In this document: positions 11,661 through 26,100 of the stretch, piece by piece
Position numbering within the stretch: position 1 is the first letter of the stretch
Layout of the letters: every line of letters begins with the position of its first letter
NCBI RefSeq assembly: GCF_051014445.1
Contig: NC_135134.1
Location: forward strand, 3,439,672-3,503,671
From: Colletes latitarsis
Taxonomy: Eukaryota; Arthropoda; Insecta; Hymenoptera; Colletidae
Reading direction: 5' to 3'
DNA: 64,000 bases
Program-made: the position numbers and the translations under genes
Notes under the pieces: model-generated
The model's input: only the letters and a program-made list of their open reading frames with translations
What the model was told of the DNA's origin: nothing
Database searches by the model: none

Positions 11661-14084
11661 AATATGGTACCACACTGAAACAGTCAATAGAAGCTGGTTG
11701 CGAATAGTATTTTAGAAGATAACGCTGGTTATGTCTGGGTTAGTTCTGGTATTTGCAACCATCTGGCTCATACTTTTGCGATTTCGCATACTTGTTGGCC
11801 AGATCCTGGGTTTTTTCTGCTTTGGAGGCCCGTAGTAATGAGATTCCACACCGAAACAGTCAATTAATCCTGGTTGCGATTAATATTTTAGAGGATAATG
11901 CTGGTTATGTATCGGTTAGGTCTGGTATTTGCAATCATCTGGCTCGTTCTTTCGCATTTTTCGCATACTTGTTGGCCAGATCCTGGCATTTTTCAGGCTT
12001 GGACCACGTAGTAATATGGTACCACACTGAAACAGTCAATAGAAGCTGGTACCGAATAGTATTTTAGAGGATAACGCTGGTTATGTCTGGGTTAGGTCTG
12101 GTATTTCCCCTCATCTGGCTCGTACTTTCGCAGTTTTCGCATACTTGTTGACCAGATCCTGGGCTTTTTCTAGTTTGGATCACGTAGTAATATTTCACCT
12201 CACTGAAACAGTCAATAGAAGCTGGTTCCGAATAGTATTTTAGAAGATAACGCTGGTTATGTCTGGGTTATTTCTGGTATTTGCAACCATCTGGCTCATA
12301 CTTTCGCGGTTTCGCATACTTGTTGGCCAGATCCTGGGTTTTTTCTGGTTTGGATCCCGAAGTAACGAAATTCCACACCGAAACAGTCAATTAAACGTGG
12401 TTGCGATTAATATTTTAGAGGATAACGCCGGTTATGTCACGGTTAGGTCTGGGATTTGCCCTCATCTGGCTCGCACTTTCGCATTTTACGCATACTTGTT
12501 GACCAGATCCTGGGCTTTTTCTGGTTTGAATAACGTAGTAATGCGGTACCACACCGAAGCAGCCAATTAAACCTGGTTGCGAATAATATTTTAGAGGATA
12601 ACGCTGGTTATGGCTGGCTTAGTTCTGGTATTTGTTATCATCTGGCTCATACTTTCGCATTTTTCGCATACCTGTTGACCGGATCCTGGGCTTTTTCTAG
12701 TTTGGATCACGTAGTAATATTTCACCTCACTGAAACAGTCAATTAAACCTGGTTGCGATTAATATTTTAGAGGATAACGCTGGTTATGTCTGGGTTAGTT
12801 CTGGTATTTGCAACCATCTGGCTCATGCTTTCGCGATTTCGCATACTTCTTGGCCAGAACCTGGCCTGTTTCTGGCTCGGACCACGTAGTAATGATGTAC
12901 CACACTGAAACAGTCAATTAAACCTGGTTCCGATTAATATTTTGGAGGATAACGCTGGTTATGTTTGGGTTAGTTCTGGTATTTGCAATCATCTGGCTCG
13001 TACTTTCGTATTTTTCGCATACTTGTTTGCCAGATCCTGGGCCTTTTCTGGTTTGGATCACGTAGTAATATGGTACCACACCGAAACAGTCAGTAGAAGC
13101 TGGTTCCGAGTAGTATTTTAGAGGATAACGCTGGTTATGTCTGGGTTAGTTCTGGTATTTGCAACCATCTGGCTCATACTTCCGCGATTTCGCATACTTG
13201 TTGGCCAGATCCTGGGTTTTTTCTGCTTTGGAGGCCCGTAGTAATGAGATTCCACACCGAAACAGTCAATTAATCCTGGTTGCGATTAATATTTTAGAGG
13301 ATAATGCTGGTTATGTATCGGTTAGGTCTGCTATTTGCAATCATCTGGCTCGTTCTTTCGCATTTTTCGCATACATGTTGGCCAGATCCTGGCATTTTTC
13401 TGGCTTGGACCACGTAGTAATTTGGTACCACACTGAAACAGTCAATTAAACCTGGTTTCGATATATATTTTAGAGGATAACGCCGGTTATGTCTCGGTTA
13501 GGTCTGGGATTTGCCGTCATCTGGATCGTATTTTCGCATTTTTCGCATACTTGTTGGCCAGATCCTGGCCTTTCTCTGGCTTGGACCACGTAGTAATATG
13601 GTACCACACTGAAACAGTCAATAGAAGCTGGTACCGAATAGTATTTTAGAGGATAACGCTGGTTATGTCTGGGTTAGGTCTGGTATTTCCCCTCATCTGG
13701 CTCGTACTTTCGCAGTTTTCGCATACTTGTTGACCAGATCCTGGGCTTTTTCTAGTTTGGATCACGTAGTAATATTTCACCTCACTGAAACAGTCAATAG
13801 AAGCTGGTTCCGAAGAGTATTTTAGAAGATAACGCTGGTTATGTCTGGGTTATTTCTGGTATTTGCAACCATCTGGCTCATACTTTCGCGGATTCGCATA
13901 CTTGTTGGCCAGATCCTGGGTTTTTTCTGGTTTGGATCCCGAAGTAACGAAATTCCACACCGAAACAGTCAATTAAACGTGGTTGCGATTAATATTTTAG
14001 AGGATAACGCCGGTTATGTCACGGTTAGGTCTGGGATTTGCCCTCATCTGGCTCGCACTTTCGCATTTTACGCATACTTGTTGG
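11624..14084. repeat. Fourteen-monomer unit, 2461 bp, copy 1
   Basis: It begins at a TTGGCCTGATCCTGG variant and is followed directly by a second copy that starts with the same variant near 14085. It is made largely of AGAAGCTGG-type monomers. Sequence is nearly identical over the 2.1 kb shared with copy 2. Confidence 0.87.
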
Positions 14085-16187
14085 CCTGATCCTGGGCTTT
14101 TTCTGGCTTGGATCACGTAGTAATATGGTACCACACTGAAACAGTCAATAGAAGCTGGTTGCGAATAGTATTTTAGAAGATAACGCTGGTTATGTCTGGG
14201 TTAGTTCTGGTATTTGCAACCATCTGGCTCATACTTTTGCGATTTCGCATACTTGTTGGCCAGATCCTGGGTTTTTTCTGCTTTGGAGGCCCGTAGTAAT
14301 GAGATTCCACACCGAAACAGTCAATTAATCCTGGTTGCGATTAATATTTTAGAGGATAATGCTGGTTATGTATCGGTTAGGTCTGGTATTTGCAATCATC
14401 TGGCTCGTTCTTTCGCATTTTTCGCATACTTGTTGGCCAGATCCTGGCATTTTTCAGGCTTGGACCACGTAGTAATATGGTACCACACTGAAACAGTCAA
14501 TAGAAGCTGGTACCGAATAGTATTTTAGAGGATAACGCTGGTTATGTCTGGGTTAGGTCTGGTATTTCCCCTCATCTGGCTCGTACTTTCGCAGTTTTCG
14601 CATACTTGTTGACCAGATCCTGGGCTTTTTCTAGTTTGGATCACGTAGTAATATTTCACCTCACTGAAACAGTCAATAGAAGCTGGTTCCGAATAGTATT
14701 TTAGAAGATAACCCTGGTTATGTCTGGGTTATTTCTGGTATTTGCAACCATCTGGCTCATACTTTCGCGGTTTCGCATACTTGTTGGCCAGATCCTGGGT
14801 TTTTTCTGGTTTGGATCCCGAAGTAACGAAATTCCACACCGAAACAGTCAATTAAACGTGGTTGCGATTAATATTTTAGAGGATAACGCCGGTTATGTCA
14901 CGGTTAGGTCTGGGATTTGCCCTCATCTGGCTCGCACTTTCGCATTTTACGCATACTTGTTGACCAGATCCTGGGCTTTTTCTGGTTTGAATAACGTAGT
15001 AATGCGGTACCACACCGAAGCAGTCAATTAAACCTGGTTGCGAATAATATTTTAGAGGATAACGCTGGTTATGGCTGGCTTAGTTCTGGTATTTGTTATC
15101 ATCTGGCTCATACTTTCGCATTTTTCGCATACCTGTTGACCGGATCCTGGGCTTTTTCTAGTTTGGATCACGTAGTAATATTTCACCTCACTGAAACAGT
15201 CAATTAAACCTGGTTGCGATTAATATTTTAGAGGATAACGCTGGTTATGTCTGGGTTAGTTCTGGTATTTGCAACCATCTGGCTCATGCTTTCGCGATTT
15301 CGCATACTTCTTGGCCAGAACCTGGCCTGTTTCTGGCTCGGACCACGTAGTAATGATGTACCACACTGAAACAGTCAATTAAACCTGGTTCCGATTAATA
15401 TTTTGGAGGATAACGCTGGTTATGTTTGGGTTAGTTCTGGTATTTGCAATCATCTGGCTCGTACTTTCGTATTTTTCGCATACTTGTTTGCCAGATCCTG
15501 GGCTTTTTCTGGTTTGGATCACGTAGTAATATGGTACCACACCGAAACAGTCAGTAGAAGCTGGTTCCGAGTAGTATTTTAGAGGATAACGCTGGTTATG
15601 TCTGGGTTAGTTCTGGTATTTGCAACCATCTGGCTCATACTTCCGCGATTTCGCATACTTGTTGGCCAGATCCTGGGTTTTTTCTGCTTTGGAGGCCCGT
15701 AGTAATGAGATTCCACACCGAAACAGTCAATTAATCCTGGTTGCGATTAATATTTTAGAGGATAATGCTGGTTATGTATCGGTTAGGTCTGCTATTTGCA
15801 ATCATCTGGCTCGTTCTTTCGCATTTTTCGCATACTTGTTGGCCAGATCCTGGCATTTTTCTGGCTTGGACCACGTAGTAATTTGGTACCACACTGAAAC
15901 AGTCAATTAAACCTGGTTTCGATATATATTTTAGAGGATAACGCCGGTTATGTCTCGGTTAGGTCTGGGATTTGCCGTCATCTGGATCGTATTTTCGCAT
16001 TTTTCGCATACTTGTTGGCCAGATCCTGGCCTTTCTCTGGCTTGGACCACGTAGTAATATGGTACCACACTGAAACAGTCAATAGAAGCTGGTACCGAAT
16101 AGTATTTTAGAGGATAACGCTGGTTATGTCTGGGTTAGGTCTGGTATTTCCCCTCATCTGGCTCGTACTTTCGCAGTTTTCGCATAC
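14085..16187. repeat. 2461-bp unit, copy 2 (shortened)
   Basis: It matches 11624-13726. After about 16187 it jumps to sequence matching 13914 onward, so one monomer is missing from this copy. This is what unequal exchange between neighbouring monomers would leave. Confidence 0.83.
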
Positions 16188-18850
16188 TTGTTGGCCAGAT
16201 CCTGGGTTTTTTCTGGTTTGGATCCCGAAGTAACGAAATTCCACACCGAAACAGTCAATTAAACGTGGTTGCGATTAATATTTTAGAGGATAACGCCGGT
16301 TATGTCACGGTTAGGTCTGGGATTTGCCCTCATCTGGCTCGCACTTTCGCATTTTACGCATACTTGTTGACCAGATCCTGGGCTTTTTCTGGTTTGGATC
16401 ACGTAGTAATATGGTACCACACCGAAACAGTCAGTAGAAGCTGGTTCCGAGTAGTATTTTAGAGGATAACGCTGGTTATGTCTGGGTTAGTTCTGGTATT
16501 TGCAACCATCTGGCTCATACTTCCGCGATTTCGCATACTTGTTGGCCAGATCCTGGGCTTTTTCTGCTTTGGAGGCCCGTAGTAATGAGATTCCACACCG
16601 AAACAGTCAATTAATCCTGGTTGCGATTAATATTTTAGAGGATAATGCTGGTTATGTATCGGTTAGGTCTGGTATTTGCAATCATCTGGCTCGTTCTTTC
16701 GCATTTTTCGCATACTTGTTGGCCAGATCCTGGCATTTTTCTGGCTTGGACCACGTAGTAATTTGGTACCACACTGAAACAGTCAATTAAACCTGGTTTC
16801 GATATATATTTTAGAGGATAACGCCGGTTATGTCTCGGTTAGGTCCGGGATTTGCCCTCATCTGGCTCGTACCTTTGCATTTTTCGCCTACTTGTTGGCA
16901 AGATCCTGGGCTTTCTCTGGTTTGGATCACGTAGTAATGCGTTACCACACCGAAGCAGTCAATTAAACCTGGTTGCGATTAATATTTTAGTGGATAACGC
17001 CGGTTATGTCTCGGTTAGGTCTGGGATTTGCCGTCATCTGGATCGTATTTTCGCATTTTTCGCATACTTGTTGGCCAGATCCTGGCCTTTCTCTGGCTTG
17101 GACCACGTAGTAATATGGTACCACACTGAAACAGTCAATAGAAGCTGGTACCGAATAGTATTTTAGAGGATAACGCTGGTTATGTCTGGGTTAGGTCTGG
17201 TATTTCCCCTCATCTGGCTCGAACTTTCGCAGTTTTCGCATACTTGTTGACCAGATCCTGGGCTTTTTCTAGTTTGGATCACGTAGTAATATTTCACCTC
17301 ACTGAAACAGTCAATAGAAGCTGGTTCCGAATAGTATTTTAGAAGATAACGCTGGTTATGTCTGGGTTATTTCTGGTATTTGCAACCACCTGGCTCATAC
17401 TTTCGCGATTTCGCATACTTGTTGGCCAGATCCTGGGTTTTTTCTGGTTTGGATCCCGAAGTAACGAAATTCCACACCGAAACAGTCAATTAAACGTGGT
17501 TGCGATTAATATTTTAGAGGATAACGCCGGTTATGTCACGGTTAGGTCTGGGATTTGCCCTCATCTGGCTCGCACTTTCGCATTTTACGCATACTTGTTG
17601 CCAGATCCTGGCTTTTTCTGGTTTGAATAACGTAGTAATGCGGTACCACACCGAAGCAGTCAATTAAACCTGGTTCCGATTAATATTTTAGAGGATAACG
17701 CTGGTTATGTCTGGGTTAGTTCTGGTATTTGGAAACATCTGGGTCATACTTTCGCAATTTTCGCGTACTTGTTGGCCAGATCTTGGGTTTTTTGTGGCTT
17801 GGATCCCGTCGTAATGTGGTTCCACACCGAAGCAGTCAATTAAACCTGGTTGCGATTAATATTATGGAGGATAACGCCGGCTATGTCTGGGTTAGGTCTG
17901 GTATTTGCAATCATCTGGCTCGTTCTTTCGCATTTTTCGCATACTTGTTGGCCAGATCCTGGGCTTTTTCTGGTTTGGATCACGTAGTAATATGGTACCA
18001 CAGTGAAATAGTCAATAGAAGCTGGTTCCGAATAGTATTTTAGAAGATAACGCTGGTTATGTCTGGGTTAGTTCTGGTATTTGCAACCATCTGGCTCATA
18101 CTTTCGCGATTTCGCATACTTGTTGGCCAGGTCCTGGGTTTTTTCTGATTTGGATCCCGAAGTAATGAAATTCCACACCGAAACAGTCAATTAAACCTGG
18201 TTGCGATTAATATTTTAGAGGGTAATGCCGGTTATGTCACGGTTAGGTCTGGGATTTGCCGTCATCTGGATCGTATTTTCCCATTTTTCGCATACTTCTT
18301 GGCCAGATCCTGGCCTTTCTCCGGCTTGGACCACGTAGTAATATGGTACCACACTGAAACAGTCAATAGAAGCTGGTACTGAATAGTATTTTAGAGGATA
18401 ACGCTGGTTATGTCTGGGTTAGGTCTGGTATTTCCCCTCATCTGGCTCGTACTTTCACATTTTACGCATACTTGTTGGCCAGAACCTGGGGTTTTTCTGG
18501 TTTGGATCACGTAGTAATGTGGTACCACATCGAAACAGTCAATAGAAGCTGGTTCCGAATAGTATTTTAGAGGATAACGCTGGTTATGTCTGGGTTAGTT
18601 CTGGTATTTGCAACCATCTGGCTCATACTTCCGCGATTTCGCATACTTGTTGGCCAGATCCTGGGTTTTTTCTGGTTTGGAGGCCCGTAGTAATGAGATA
18701 CCACACCGAAACAGTCAGTTAAACCTGGTTCCGAATAGTATTTTAGAAGATAACGCCGGTTATGTCTGGGTTAGTTCTGGTATTTGCAATCAACTGGAAC
18801 ATACTTTCGATTTTTTCGCATACTTGTTGGCCAGATCCTGGGTTTTTTAT
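16188..18850. repeat. Satellite stretch containing copy b of the ten-monomer block
   Basis: Bases 16461-18238 match 3955-5735 in monomer order. The flanks are ordinary and AGAAGCTGG-type monomers. A monomer near 17601 is shortened (TTGCCAGATCCTGGCTTTTTC). Nothing but satellite is present. Confidence 0.8.
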
Positions 18851-21159
18851 GGTTTGGATCCCGTAGTAGTGTGCTGCCACACTGAAACAGTCAATTAAAC
18901 CTGGTTTCGATCCATATTACAGAGGATAACGCCGGTTATGACTCGGTAAGCTCTGGTATTTGCCCTCTTCTGGCACGTACTTTCGCATTTTTCGGATACT
19001 TGTTGGCCTGATGCTAGCCTTTTTCTGGCTTGGACCACGCAGTAATGTGGTACCACACTGAAACAGTCAATTAAACCTGGTTGGGGTTAAATTTCTTAGT
19101 GGAGGACGCCGGTTTTGCCTGGGTTAGGTCTGGTATTTCCCATCATCTAGCACATACTTTCTCATTTTTCGCATATTTGTTGGCCAGATCTTGGGTTTTA
19201 TGTGGTTTGGATCCCGTCGTATTGCGGTACCACACCGAAACAGTCAATTAAACCTGGTTGCGATTAATATTTTAGAGAATAACGACGGTTATGTCACGGT
19301 TAGGTCTGGTATTTGCAATCATCTCGCTCATACCTTCGCGTTTTTCGCATACTTGTTGGCCAGATCCTGGGTTTTATCTGGTTTGGATCCCGTAGTAATG
19401 CGGTTCCACACCGAAACAGTCAATTAAACCTGGTTGCGATTAATATTTTAGAGAATAACGACGGATATGTCTCGGTTAGGTCTGGTATTTGCAATCATCT
19501 CGCTCATACCTTCGCGTTTTTCGCATACTTGTTGGCCAGATCCTGGGCTTTTTCTGGTTTGGTTCCCGTAGTAATGTGGTTCCACACAGAAACAGTCAAT
19601 TAAACCTAGTTGCGATTTATATTTTAGAGGATAACGCAGGTTATGTCTCGGCTAGGTCTGGGAATTGCCCTCATCTGGCTCGTACCTTCGCGTTTTTCGC
19701 CTACTTGTTGGCAAGGGCCTGGGCTTTTTCTGGCTTGGATCACGTAGTAATGCGGTACCACACTGAAACAGCCAATTAAGCCTGGTTGCGATTAATATTT
19801 TAGAGAATAACGACGGTTATGTCTCGGTTAGGTCTGGTATTTGCAACCATCTCGCTCATACCTTTGCGTTTTTCGCATACTTGTTGGCCAGATCCTGGGC
19901 TTTTTCTGGTTTGGTTCCCGTAGTAATGTGGTTCCACACAGAAACAGTCAATTAAACCTAGTTGCGATTAATACCTTAGAGGATAACGCCGGTTATGTCT
20001 CGGTTATGTCTGGGATATGCCCCCTTCTGGCTCGTACCTTCGCGTTTTTCGCCTACTTGTTGGCATGGTCCTGTGCTTTTTCTGGCTTGGATCACGTAGT
20101 AATGCGGTGCCACACTGAAACAGCCAATTAAGCCTGGTTCCGATTAATATTTTAGAGGATAACGCAGGTTATGTCCGGGTTAGGTCTGGTATTTGCCCTC
20201 TTCTGGCTCGTACTTTCGCATTTTTCGCATACTTGTTGGCCAGATCATCGGCTTTTTCTGGTTTGTATCCCGTAGTAATGTGGTAGCACATTGAAACAGT
20301 CAATTAAACCTGGTTGCGATTAATATTTTAGAGGATAACGCCGGTTATGTCTGGGTTAGTTCTGGTATTTGCAAACAACTGGAACATACTTTCGCATTTT
20401 TCGCATACTTGTTGGCCAGATCCTGGGTTTTTCTGGCTTGGACCACGTAGTAATGTGGTACCCACACTGAAACAGTCAATTAAACCTGGTTGCGATTAAT
20501 ATTTTAGTGGATAACGCCGGTTATGTCACGGTTAGGTCTGGGATTTGCCGTCATCTGGCTCGTATTTTCGTATTTTTCGCATACTTGTTGGCCAGATCCT
20601 GCCTTTCTCAGGCTTGAACCACGTAGTAATATGGTACCACACTGAAACAGTCAATAGAAGCTGGTACCGAATAGTATTATAGAGGATAACGCTGGTTATG
20701 TCTGGGTTAGTTCTGGTATTTGGAAACATCTGGGTCATACTTTCGCAATTTTCGCGTACTTGTTGGCCAGATCTTGGGTTTTTTGTGGTTTGGATCCCGT
20801 CGTAATGTGGTTCCACACCGAAGCAGCCAATTAAACCTGGTTGCGATTAATATTAATGGAGGATAACGCCGGCTATGGCTGGATTAGGTCTGGTATTTGC
20901 AATCATCTGGCTCATACTTTCGCGTTTTTCGCATACTTCTTGGCCAGATCCTGGGTTTTTTGTGGGGTTGGATCCCGCAGTAATGAGATTCCACACCGAA
21001 ACAGTCAATTAAAACTGGTTGCGATTAATATTTTAGAGGATAACGCTGGTTATGTCTCGGTTAGGTCTGGTATTTGCAATCATCTGGCTCGTTCCACCGC
21101 ATTTTTCGCATACTTGTTGGCCAGATCCTGGGCTTTTTCTGGCTTGGATCACGTAGTAA
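18851..21159. repeat. Thirteen-monomer block, copy 2
   Basis: This copy matches 9355-11660. Its first part, together with the preceding ~350 bases (from about 18500), matches 23430-25353 at an offset of exactly 4928, which is 28 x 176. The segment therefore has three copies in the first 26 kb. Confidence 0.85.
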
Positions 21160-22804
21160 TGCGGTACCACACTGGAACAGCCAATTAAGCCTGGTTGCGA
21201 TTAATATTTTAGAGAATAACGACGGTTATGTCTCGGTTAGGTCTGGTATTTGCAACCATGTCGCTCATACCTTCGCGTTTTTCGCATACTTGTTGCCCAG
21301 ATCCTGGGCTTTTTCTGGTTTGGATCACGTAGGGATATGGTACCACACTGAAACAGTCAATAAAAGCTGGTCCCGATTAGTATTTTAGAGGATGACGCTG
21401 TTTATGTCTGGGTTAGGTCGGATGTTTGCCCTCATCTGGCTCGTTCTTTCGCATTTTTCGCATACTTGTTGGCCAGATCCTGGGCTTTTTCTGGTTTGGA
21501 TCACGTAGTAATATGGTACCACACTGAAGCAGTCAATAGAAGCTGGTTCCGAATAGTATTTTAGAAGATAACGCTGGTTATGTCTGGGTTAGTTCTGGTA
21601 TTTGCAACCATCTGGCTCATACTTTCGCGATTTCGCATACTTGTTGGCCAGATCCTGGGTTTTTTCTGGTTTGGATCCCGAAGTAATGAAATTCCACACC
21701 GAAACAGTCAATTAAACGTGGTTGCGATTAATATTTTAGAGGATAACGCCGGTTATGTCACGGTTAGGTCTGGGATTTGCCCTCATCTGGCTCGCACTTT
21801 CGCATTTTACGCATACTTGTTGACCAGATCCTGGGCTTTTTCTGGTTTGAATAACGTAGTAATGCGGTACCACACCGAAGCAGTCAATTAAACCTGGTTG
21901 CGATTAATATTTTAGAGGATAACGCTGGTTATGTCTGGGTTAGGTCTGGTACTTGCCCTCATCTGGCTCGTACTTTCGTATTTTTCGCATACTTGTTTGC
22001 CAGATCCTGGGCTTTTTCTGGTTTGGATCACGTAGTAATATGGTACCACACCGAAACACTCAGTAGAAGCTGGTTCCGAGTAGTATTTTAGAGGATAACG
22101 CTGGTTATGTCTGGGTTAGTTCTGGTATTTGCAACCATCTGGCTCATGCTTTCGCGATTTCGCATACTTCTTGGCCAGAACCTGGCCTGTTTCTGGCTCG
22201 GACCACGTAGTAATGAGGTACCACACTGAAACAGTCAATTAAACCTGGTTCCGATTAATATTTTGGAGGATAACGCTGGTTATGTTTGGGTCAGTTCTGG
22301 TATTTGCAATCATCTGGCTCGTACTTTCGTATTTTTCGCATACTTGTTTGCCAGATCCTGGGCTTTTTCTGGTTTGGATCACGTAGTAATATGGTACCAC
22401 ACCGAAACACTCAGTAGAAGCTGGTTCCGAGTAGTATTTTAGAGGATAACGCTGGTTATGTCTGGGTTAGTTCTGGTATTTGCAACCATCTGGCTCATAC
22501 TTCCGCGATTTCGCATACTTGTTGGCCAGATCCTGGGTTTTTTCTGCTTTGGAGGCCCGTAGTAATGAGATTCCACACCGAAACAGTCAATTAATCCTGG
22601 TTGCGATTAATACTTTAGAGGATAATGCTGGTTATGTATCGGTTAGGTCTGGTATTTGCAATCATCTGGCTCGTTCTTTCGCATTTTTCGCATACTTGAT
22701 GGCCAGATCCTGGCATTTTTCTGGCTTGGACCACGTAGTAATTTGGTACCACACTGAAACAGTCAATTAAACCTGGTTTCGATATATATTTTAGAGGATA
22801 ACGC
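21160..22804. repeat. Satellite stretch matching 12.2-13.5 kb
   Basis: Bases 21561-22801 align with 12240-13480 at an offset of 9321, apart from an internal replaced stretch near 21900-22120. This offset differs from the 9496 seen just upstream, so the two neighbouring matches need at least one further rearrangement. Confidence 0.72.
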
Positions 22805-23156
22805 CGGTTATGTCACGGTTAGGTCTGGGATTTGCCCTCATCTGGCTCGTACATTTGCATTTTTCGCCTACTTGTTGGCAAGATCCTGGGCTTTCTCTGG
22901 TTTGGATCACGTAGTAATGCGGTACCACACTGAAGCAGTCAATTAAACCTGGTTGCGATTAATATTTTAGTGGATAACGCCGGTTATGTCACGGTTAGGT
23001 CTGGGATTTGTCCTCATCTGGCTCGTACATTTGCATTTTTCGCCTACTTGTTGGCAAGATCCTGGGCTTTCTCTGGTTTGGATCACGTAGTAATGCGGTA
23101 CCACACTGAAGCAGTCAATTAAACCTGGTTGCGATTAATATTTTAGTGGATAACGC
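22805..23156. repeat. Recent duplication of a single monomer
   Basis: Two adjacent 176-bp monomers are almost the same, both with TACATTTGCATTTTTCGCC and ATTTTAGTGGATAACG. I saw one clear difference (TTTGCCCTC against TTTGTCCTC). Neighbouring monomers elsewhere differ far more, so this is a very young one-monomer duplication. Confidence 0.82.
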
Positions 23157-26100
23157 TGGTTATGTCTGGGTTAGGTCAGGTATTTCCCCTCATCTGGCTC
23201 GTACTTTCACAATTTTCGCATACTTGTTGGCCAGATCCTGGGGTTTTTCTGGTTTGGATCACGTAGTAATGTGGTACCACACTGAAACAGTCAATAAAAG
23301 CTGGTCCCAATTAGTATCTTAGAGGATAACGCTGGTTATGTCCGGGTTAGGTCGGGTATTTGCCCTCATCTGGCTCGTACTTTCGTATTTTTCGCATACT
23401 TGTTGGCCAGATCCTGGGCTTTTTCTGGTTTGGATCACGTAGTAATATGGTACCACATCGAAACAGTCAATAGAAGCTGGTTCCGAATAGTATTTTAGAG
23501 GATAACGCTGGTTATGTCTGGGTTAGTTCTGGTATTTGCAACCATCTGGCTCATACTTCCGCGATTTCGCATACTTGTTGGCCAGATCCTGGGTTTTTTC
23601 TGGTTTGGAGGCCCGTAGTAATGAGATTCCACACCGAAACAGTCAATTAAACCTGGTTCCGAATAGTATTTTAGAAGATAACGCCGGTTATGTCTGGGTT
23701 AGTTCTGGTATTTGCAATCAACTGGAACATACTTTCGATTTTTTCGCATACTTGTTGGCCAGATCCTGGGTTTTTTATGGTTTGGATCCCGTAGTAGTGT
23801 GCTGCCACACTGAAACAGTCAATTAAACCTGGTTTCGATCCATATTACAGAGGATAACGCCGGTTATGACTCGGTAAGCTCTGGTATTTGCCCTCTTCTG
23901 GCACGTACTTTCGCATTTTTCGGATACTTGTTGGCCTGATGCTAGCCTTTTTCTGGCTTGGACCACGCAGTAATGTGGTACCACACTGAAACAGTCAATT
24001 AAACCTGGTTGGGGTTAAATTTCTTAGTGGAGGACGCCGGTTTTGCCTGGGTTAGGTCTGGTATTTCCCATCATCTAGCACATACTTTCTCATTTTTCGC
24101 ATATTTGTTGGCCAGATCTTGGGTTTTATGTGGTTTGGATCCCGTCGTATTGCGGTACCACACCGAAACAGTCAATTAAACCTGGTTGCGATTAATATTT
24201 TAGAGAATAACGACGGTTATGTCACGGTTAGGTCTGGTATTTGCAATCATCTCGCTCATACCTTCGCGTTTTTCGCATACTTGTTGGCCAGATCCTGGGT
24301 TTTATCTGGTTTGGATCCCGTAGTAATGCGGTTCCACACCGAAACAGTCAATTAAACCTGGTTGCGATTAATATTTTAGAGAATAACGACGGATATGTCT
24401 CGGTTAGGTCTGGTATTTGCAATCATCTCGCTCATACCTTCGCGTTTTTCGCATACTTGTTGGCCAGATCCTGGGCTTTTTCTGGTTTGGTTCCCGTAGT
24501 AATGTGGTTCCACACAGAAACAGTCAATTAAACCTAGTTGCGATTTATATTTTAGAGGATAACGCAGGTTATGTCTCGGCTAGGTCTGGGAATTGCCCTC
24601 ATCTGGCTCGTACCTTCGCGTTTTTCGCCTACTTGTTGGCAAGGGCCTGGGCTTTTTCTGGCTTGGATCACGTAGTAATGCGGTACCACACTGAAACAGC
24701 CAATTAAGCCTGGTTGCGATTAATATTTTAGAGAATAACGACGGTTATGTCTCGGTTAGGTCTGGTATTTGCAACCATCTCGCTCATACCTTCGCGTTTT
24801 TCGCATACTTGTTGGCCAGATCCTGGGCTTTTTCTGGTTTGGTTCCCGTAGTAATGTGGTTCCACACAGAAACAGTCAATTAAACCTAGTTGCGATTAAT
24901 ACCTTAGAGGATAACGCCGGTTATGTCTCGGTTATGTCTGGGATATGCCCCCTTCTGGCTCGTACCTTCGCGTTTTTCGCCTACTTGTTGGCATGGTCCT
25001 GTGCTTTTTCTGGCTTGGATCACGTAGTAATGCGGTACCACACTGAAACAGCCAATTAAGCCTGGTTCCGATTAATATTTTAGAGGATAACGCAGGTTAT
25101 GTCCGGGTTAGGTCTGGTATTTGCCCTCTTCTGGCTCGTACTTTCGCATTTTTCGCATACTTGTTGGCCAGATCCTCGGCTTTTTCTGGTTTGTATCCCG
25201 TAGTAATGTGGTAGCACATTGAAACAGTCAATTAAACCTGGTTGCGATTAATATTTTAGAGGATAACGCCGGTTATGTCTGGGTTAGTTCTGGTATTTGC
25301 AAACAACTGGAACATACTTTCGCATTTTTCGTATACTTGTTGGCCAGATCCTGGGTTTTTTCTGGCTTGGATCACGTAGTAATGCGGTACCACACTGAAA
25401 CAGCCAATTAAGCCTGGTTGCGATTAATATTTTAGAGAATAACGACGGTTATGTCTCGGTTAGGTCTGATATTTGCAACCATGTCGCTCATACCTTCGCG
25501 TTTTTCGCATACTTGTTGCCCAGATCCTGGGGTTTTTCTGGTTTGGATCACGTAGGGATATGGTACCACACTGAAACAGTCAATAAAAGCTGGTCCCGAT
25601 TAGTATTTTAGAGGATGACGCTGTTTATGTCTGGGTTAGGTCGGATGTTTGCCCTCATCTGGCTCGTTCTTTCGCATTTTTCGCATACTTGTTGGCCAGA
25701 TCCTGGGCATTTTCTGGTTTGGAGCACGTAGTAATATGGTACCACATCGAAACAGTCAATAGAAGCTGGTTCCGAATAGTATTTTAGAGGATAACGCTGG
25801 TTATGTCTGGGTTAGTTCTGGTATTTGCAACCATCTGGCTCATACTTCCGCGATTTCGCATACTTGTTGGCCAGATCCTGGGTTTTTTCTGGTTTGGAGG
25901 CCCGTAGTAATGAGATTCCACACCGAAACAGTCAATTAAACCTGGTTCCGAATAGTATTTTAGAAGATAACGCCGGTTATGTCTGGGTTAGTTCTGGTAT
26001 TTGCAATCAACTGGAACATACTTTCGATTTTTTCGCATACTTGTTGGCCAGATCCTGGGTTTTTTATGGTTTGGATCCCGTAGTAGTGTGCTGCCACACT

